Shown here: positions 6,613 to 8,849 of the stretch, in pieces
Layout of the letters: the number at the start of each line of letters is the position of its first letter
Numbering within the stretch: position 1 is the stretch's first letter
NCBI GenBank assembly: GCA_910586895.1
Contig: CAJUIW010000002.1
Coordinates: 1-8,849, forward strand
Source of the DNA: an uncultured Muribaculaceae bacterium
GTDB lineage: Bacteria > Bacteroidota > Bacteroidia > Bacteroidales > Muribaculaceae
Reading direction: 5' to 3'
DNA: 8,849 nt
Notes under the pieces: generated by a model
Told to the model about the DNA's origin: nothing
The model's database searches: none
What the model saw: the letters and a program-made list of their open reading frames with translations, nothing else
Made by a program: the position numbers and the translations under genes

Positions 6613-8364
6613 TCAGAATTTCACTTCCACACCCACCAGACCATGGGCACCCTGCACTCTCACATTGCCGAGGTGACGCCACTCGCGGTTCATGAGATTG
6701 GATCCCTTGGCAAAGAAAGTGACACGGTCGGACACCTCGTAGCCTGCTCCGACTGAAAGATCGGAGATGGCCCGCAGCCCTACGCGTATGGGTTCATAGT
6801 AAGGGAGTCCGAGAATCTCGACAGGAGTATAATCGTAGGCATATTCACAGCGGCCGGAGCGGAACTCATAGCCCAGCTGAACGGTCAGGCGGCTTATGGG
6901 GCGGACCTTGAGTTCAGCTTTCACCACGTGGCGAGCGCGGTCGCGCCATTCGTAGTAGGCCTTGTCATACTCCGAGGGAGCGGTCTCCCATGAGGTGCGG
7001 AGCGAGAATGTGCGACCATTGTCATAACCTACCGCCACACCGAAATGCCATCCCTTTATATCAGTCCCGTGCATGAAACCGCCGGGCATTCTGGCTGACG
7101 CACCCATGAGCCACCGGTCGGCCTTGGCATAGCCTCCGAAAACCTCCACGAAGCTCCCAAGGAACGGGCCGAGGGTGATACGGCCGTCAAAGGCGTATGG
7201 GATACGGCTCATTCCGGTATATGCGGTGTAACCATTTATGTAGGGGGTGATGTCGTAGAGCTCCGAGAGTGTGTTGAGATGCGATCCTCCGTGGGCCTTG
7301 AGCTCGAGACCGAAGATCTGGGTGGGGGTCCAGCCGAAAGTCACGTCGGGGGAGACACGGATTGCATTGCCCGATTTTATGGCAAAATCGACATCCGCCC
7401 CGACACGCAGGGTGAGCTTGTCCGAGTGTGTTGACCAGAAGGGGGTCAAGGTCACAAGTCCGGTGGTTTTCGCCGAGACCCTCTCGAAATCGGAAAAATT
7501 GAAAGGTATGATCATAGATATGTGATCCGAAGTCCGAAGGAAGGCGGCGTCGACCTCAAGTCCGGCGCGTGAATGTTCGGAAGTGGCGATATGCCCCTTT
7601 GCATCGAAATCAAAGAAATTCTCGTTTATGTGGGGCATGATATGCTTATCATGGTCATACCCTACCCACCAGCGGTCGAATTCCATTCTTTCAGGTTTCC
7701 CGAATGAGAAACGGCGGTATTTCAGTCCGGCCTCATAGGCCAGTCCCGATGCCTCGGAATGGAACATCAGACCGATGTTGAACCGGTTGGCCCCTTGGGT
7801 ATAGGTGTCAGTATAGGCCGCGAGGGTATGTGTCGCATAAGTATAGTCGACACCGGCGTCGATGAACGAGCGGCTGCCGACAGCGCGGTGAAGATCAAGC
7901 CCGAGGGTGGCTGTATGGTTCTTCCACTTGAGATGATCTTCTGTAAATCCATGTCCGCGTTTGTATATGTCACCGTTATATTGCCCCCAGACGCTCAACC
8001 GGGTGTGGTCGTCGTCGAGCAGACGGTAGCCGGCGGAGACCAGTCCGTTATATGTAGGTGTGCCCAGGCCGAGATCCACATATCCGCGCCAGGGGGAGGA
8101 ATAAAGACGGTCGCCCCAGGCCACCGGATCGAGTATGGTGATACTGTTGGGGACCCCGGTGGTGACTGTCCGGTCGCTGAACGAGAGCTGTGACGATTTG
8201 AGAGGAGGAAGCTTCACCGCCGGATGCACCATGATGCGTGATGCATCGCGCTTGGCAGGGACGATCTCCTGCTCCACGGTGATTTCCTTGTGAAGATCCT
8301 GGGCGGAGAGCCATGCCGGAACGGCAAATGCTATTATGGGAAGGAATATGTTGCGGAGTTTCAT
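6613..8364 (-). CDS. Outer-membrane beta-barrel protein, TonB-receptor-like without plug
   Basis: A 583-residue protein with a Sec signal peptide (cleavage predicted after AWLSA at 17-21). Mature residues 22-80 are a basic, proline-containing segment (EQEIVPAKRDASR, KLPPLKSSQLSFSDRTV). The rest is rich in alternating aromatic and polar strands typical of an outer-membrane barrel. The C-terminal stretch GSNLMNREW (554-562) resembles the NLxNxxY/W motif near the end of TonB-dependent receptors, and the protein ends in Phe (VEVKF), the usual signal for BAM-assisted insertion. I see no plug domain or carboxypeptidase-like repeat, so automatic naming as a TonB-dependent receptor would mislead; an assembly or structural role with the TPR protein is equally possible. 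The ATG shares its A with the upstream TAA (TAATG), which indicates translational coupling. The ligand is unknown. Confidence 0.82.
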   Translation of the reverse strand: MKLRNIFLPIIAFAVPAWLSAQDLHKEITVEQEIVPAKRDASRIMVHPAVKLPPLKSSQLSFSDRTVTTGVPNSITILDPVAWGDRLYSSPWRGYVDLGLGTPTYNGLVSAGYRLLDDDHTRLSVWGQYNGDIYKRGHGFTEDHLKWKNHTATLGLDLHRAVGSRSFIDAGVDYTYATHTLAAYTDTYTQGANRFNIGLMFHSEASGLAYEAGLKYRRFSFGKPERMEFDRWWVGYDHDKHIMPHINENFFDFDAKGHIATSEHSRAGLEVDAAFLRTSDHISMIIPFNFSDFERVSAKTTGLVTLTPFWSTHSDKLTLRVGADVDFAIKSGNAIRVSPDVTFGWTPTQIFGLELKAHGGSHLNTLSELYDITPYINGYTAYTGMSRIPYAFDGRITLGPFLGSFVEVFGGYAKADRWLMGASARMPGGFMHGTDIKGWHFGVAVGYDNGRTFSLRTSWETAPSEYDKAYYEWRDRARHVVKAELKVRPISRLTVQLGYEFRSGRCEYAYDYTPVEILGLPYYEPIRVGLRAISDLSVGAGYEVSDRVTFFAKGSNLMNREWRHLGNVRVQGAHGLVGVEVKF

Positions 8365-8849
8365 TATTTCTTGGTGTTAAGGCGTGTGTCGATCATCTCG
8401 AAGATGTCGGCCTCGGTGCCGGGATAGTTGGAACGTAGTGACTTGAGATATTCGTTGGCCTCGAAGGTCTTTCCCTGTTTGCGCAGGATGTCGCTGTAGA
8501 GTATGAAACCTCTCGCCAGCCAGTAGCGGTGGGGGGTATCTGACGATATGAGCGAGTCGGCCACCTTCGCGGCGCGCTCGGTCTTGCCACGGTCGAGCAG
8601 CGACTGACCCATGTAATAGGCGCTCTTGGCACCGTTAAGGTCTGTCATGTTTGCGGCGAGTTTCTCCCAGTCGCTGTAAGCCTCGTCAATGTTGCCGAGA
8701 CGCTCGTTGGCCATGGCGCGCATGAATCTCACATCGTCGATGTTGGTGCCTGTGTTGGCGGCTGTCGAGCTGAGCATCTTGTCGGCCACATTCACCACGT
8801 CAGCATACCGGCCCATATCGGAAGCGGTGTGGAGCAATCCGAGACGGGC
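8364..8849 (-). CDS. TPR protein, C-terminal part (5' end beyond the window)
   Basis: The frame is open to the window edge, so only the last 161 residues are present; the true start is outside. The protein is helical with tetratricopeptide-like pairs, for example DVRFMRAMANERLGNIDEAYSDWEKL, given here as DVRFMRAMANERLGN followed by IDEAYSDWEKL, then AKSAYYMGQSLLDRGKTERA and YSDILRKQGKTFEANEYL. It ends SNYPGTEADIFEMIDTRLNTKK. TPR arrays bind partner proteins, and the tight coupling with the barrel gene (one-base overlap) suggests a joint role at the envelope. In Bacteroidales I recall large TPR proteins beside this kind of barrel gene, which supports the pairing. Size, signal peptide and any further domains cannot be judged here. 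Confidence 0.85.
   Translation of the reverse strand, partial: ARLGLLHTASDMGRYADVVNVADKMLSSTAANTGTNIDDVRFMRAMANERLGNIDEAYSDWEKLAANMTDLNGAKSAYYMGQSLLDRGKTERAAKVADSLISSDTPHRYWLARGFILYSDILRKQGKTFEANEYLKSLRSNYPGTEADIFEMIDTRLNTKK

Overview
The window reads as chromosomal DNA from the Bacteroidota, most likely a gut Bacteroidales such as the Muribaculaceae. The clues are promoter elements of the TAnnTTTG type on both strands of the one divergent intergenic region, the lack of clear Shine-Dalgarno sites, an Omp28-like secreted protein with a tail of the form YFNLQGVRV...NGLFIRR, a lipoprotein pectinesterase homologue, and a TPR protein / beta-barrel pair. The family-level placement is an inference.

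Layout. Positions 1-481 contain no gene that I can support. They are packed with inverted repeats: a compound palindrome and hairpins built on GGCGTC (1-194), a 13-base direct repeat (237-266), a degenerate copy of a long inverted repeat (270-379) and a strong minus-strand terminator (388-431). The terminator serves the first gene, a secreted Omp28-like protein with a thioredoxin-type CGYC site (482-2434, minus). A 179-base divergent region with a recognisable promoter for each gene separates it from maeB (2614-4887, plus), which encodes a full-length malic enzyme fused to a phosphotransacetylase-like regulatory domain.

maeB converges on a minus-strand cluster. In transcription order this is the 3' part of a TPR gene (8364-8849, cut by the window edge), a plug-less outer-membrane beta-barrel (6613-8364, start overlapping the TPR stop by one base), and a pectinesterase-family lipoprotein (5080-6597). 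All three products are predicted to be envelope proteins, and the tight spacing suggests one operon.

The most unusual feature is non-coding. The whole space between the maeB and esterase stop codons (4885-5082) is one giant inverted repeat. It has 48-base arms matching at 47 positions, and outer 23-base ends that match perfectly and include both stop codons. A diverged relative lies at 270-379, downstream of the Omp28-like gene. I read these as two members of an extragenic palindromic repeat family sitting at gene 3' ends, and the copy at 4885-5082 may be an insertion into a TAATTA site. The protein-coding genes belong to recognisable families, and I see no defence, CRISPR or phage system.
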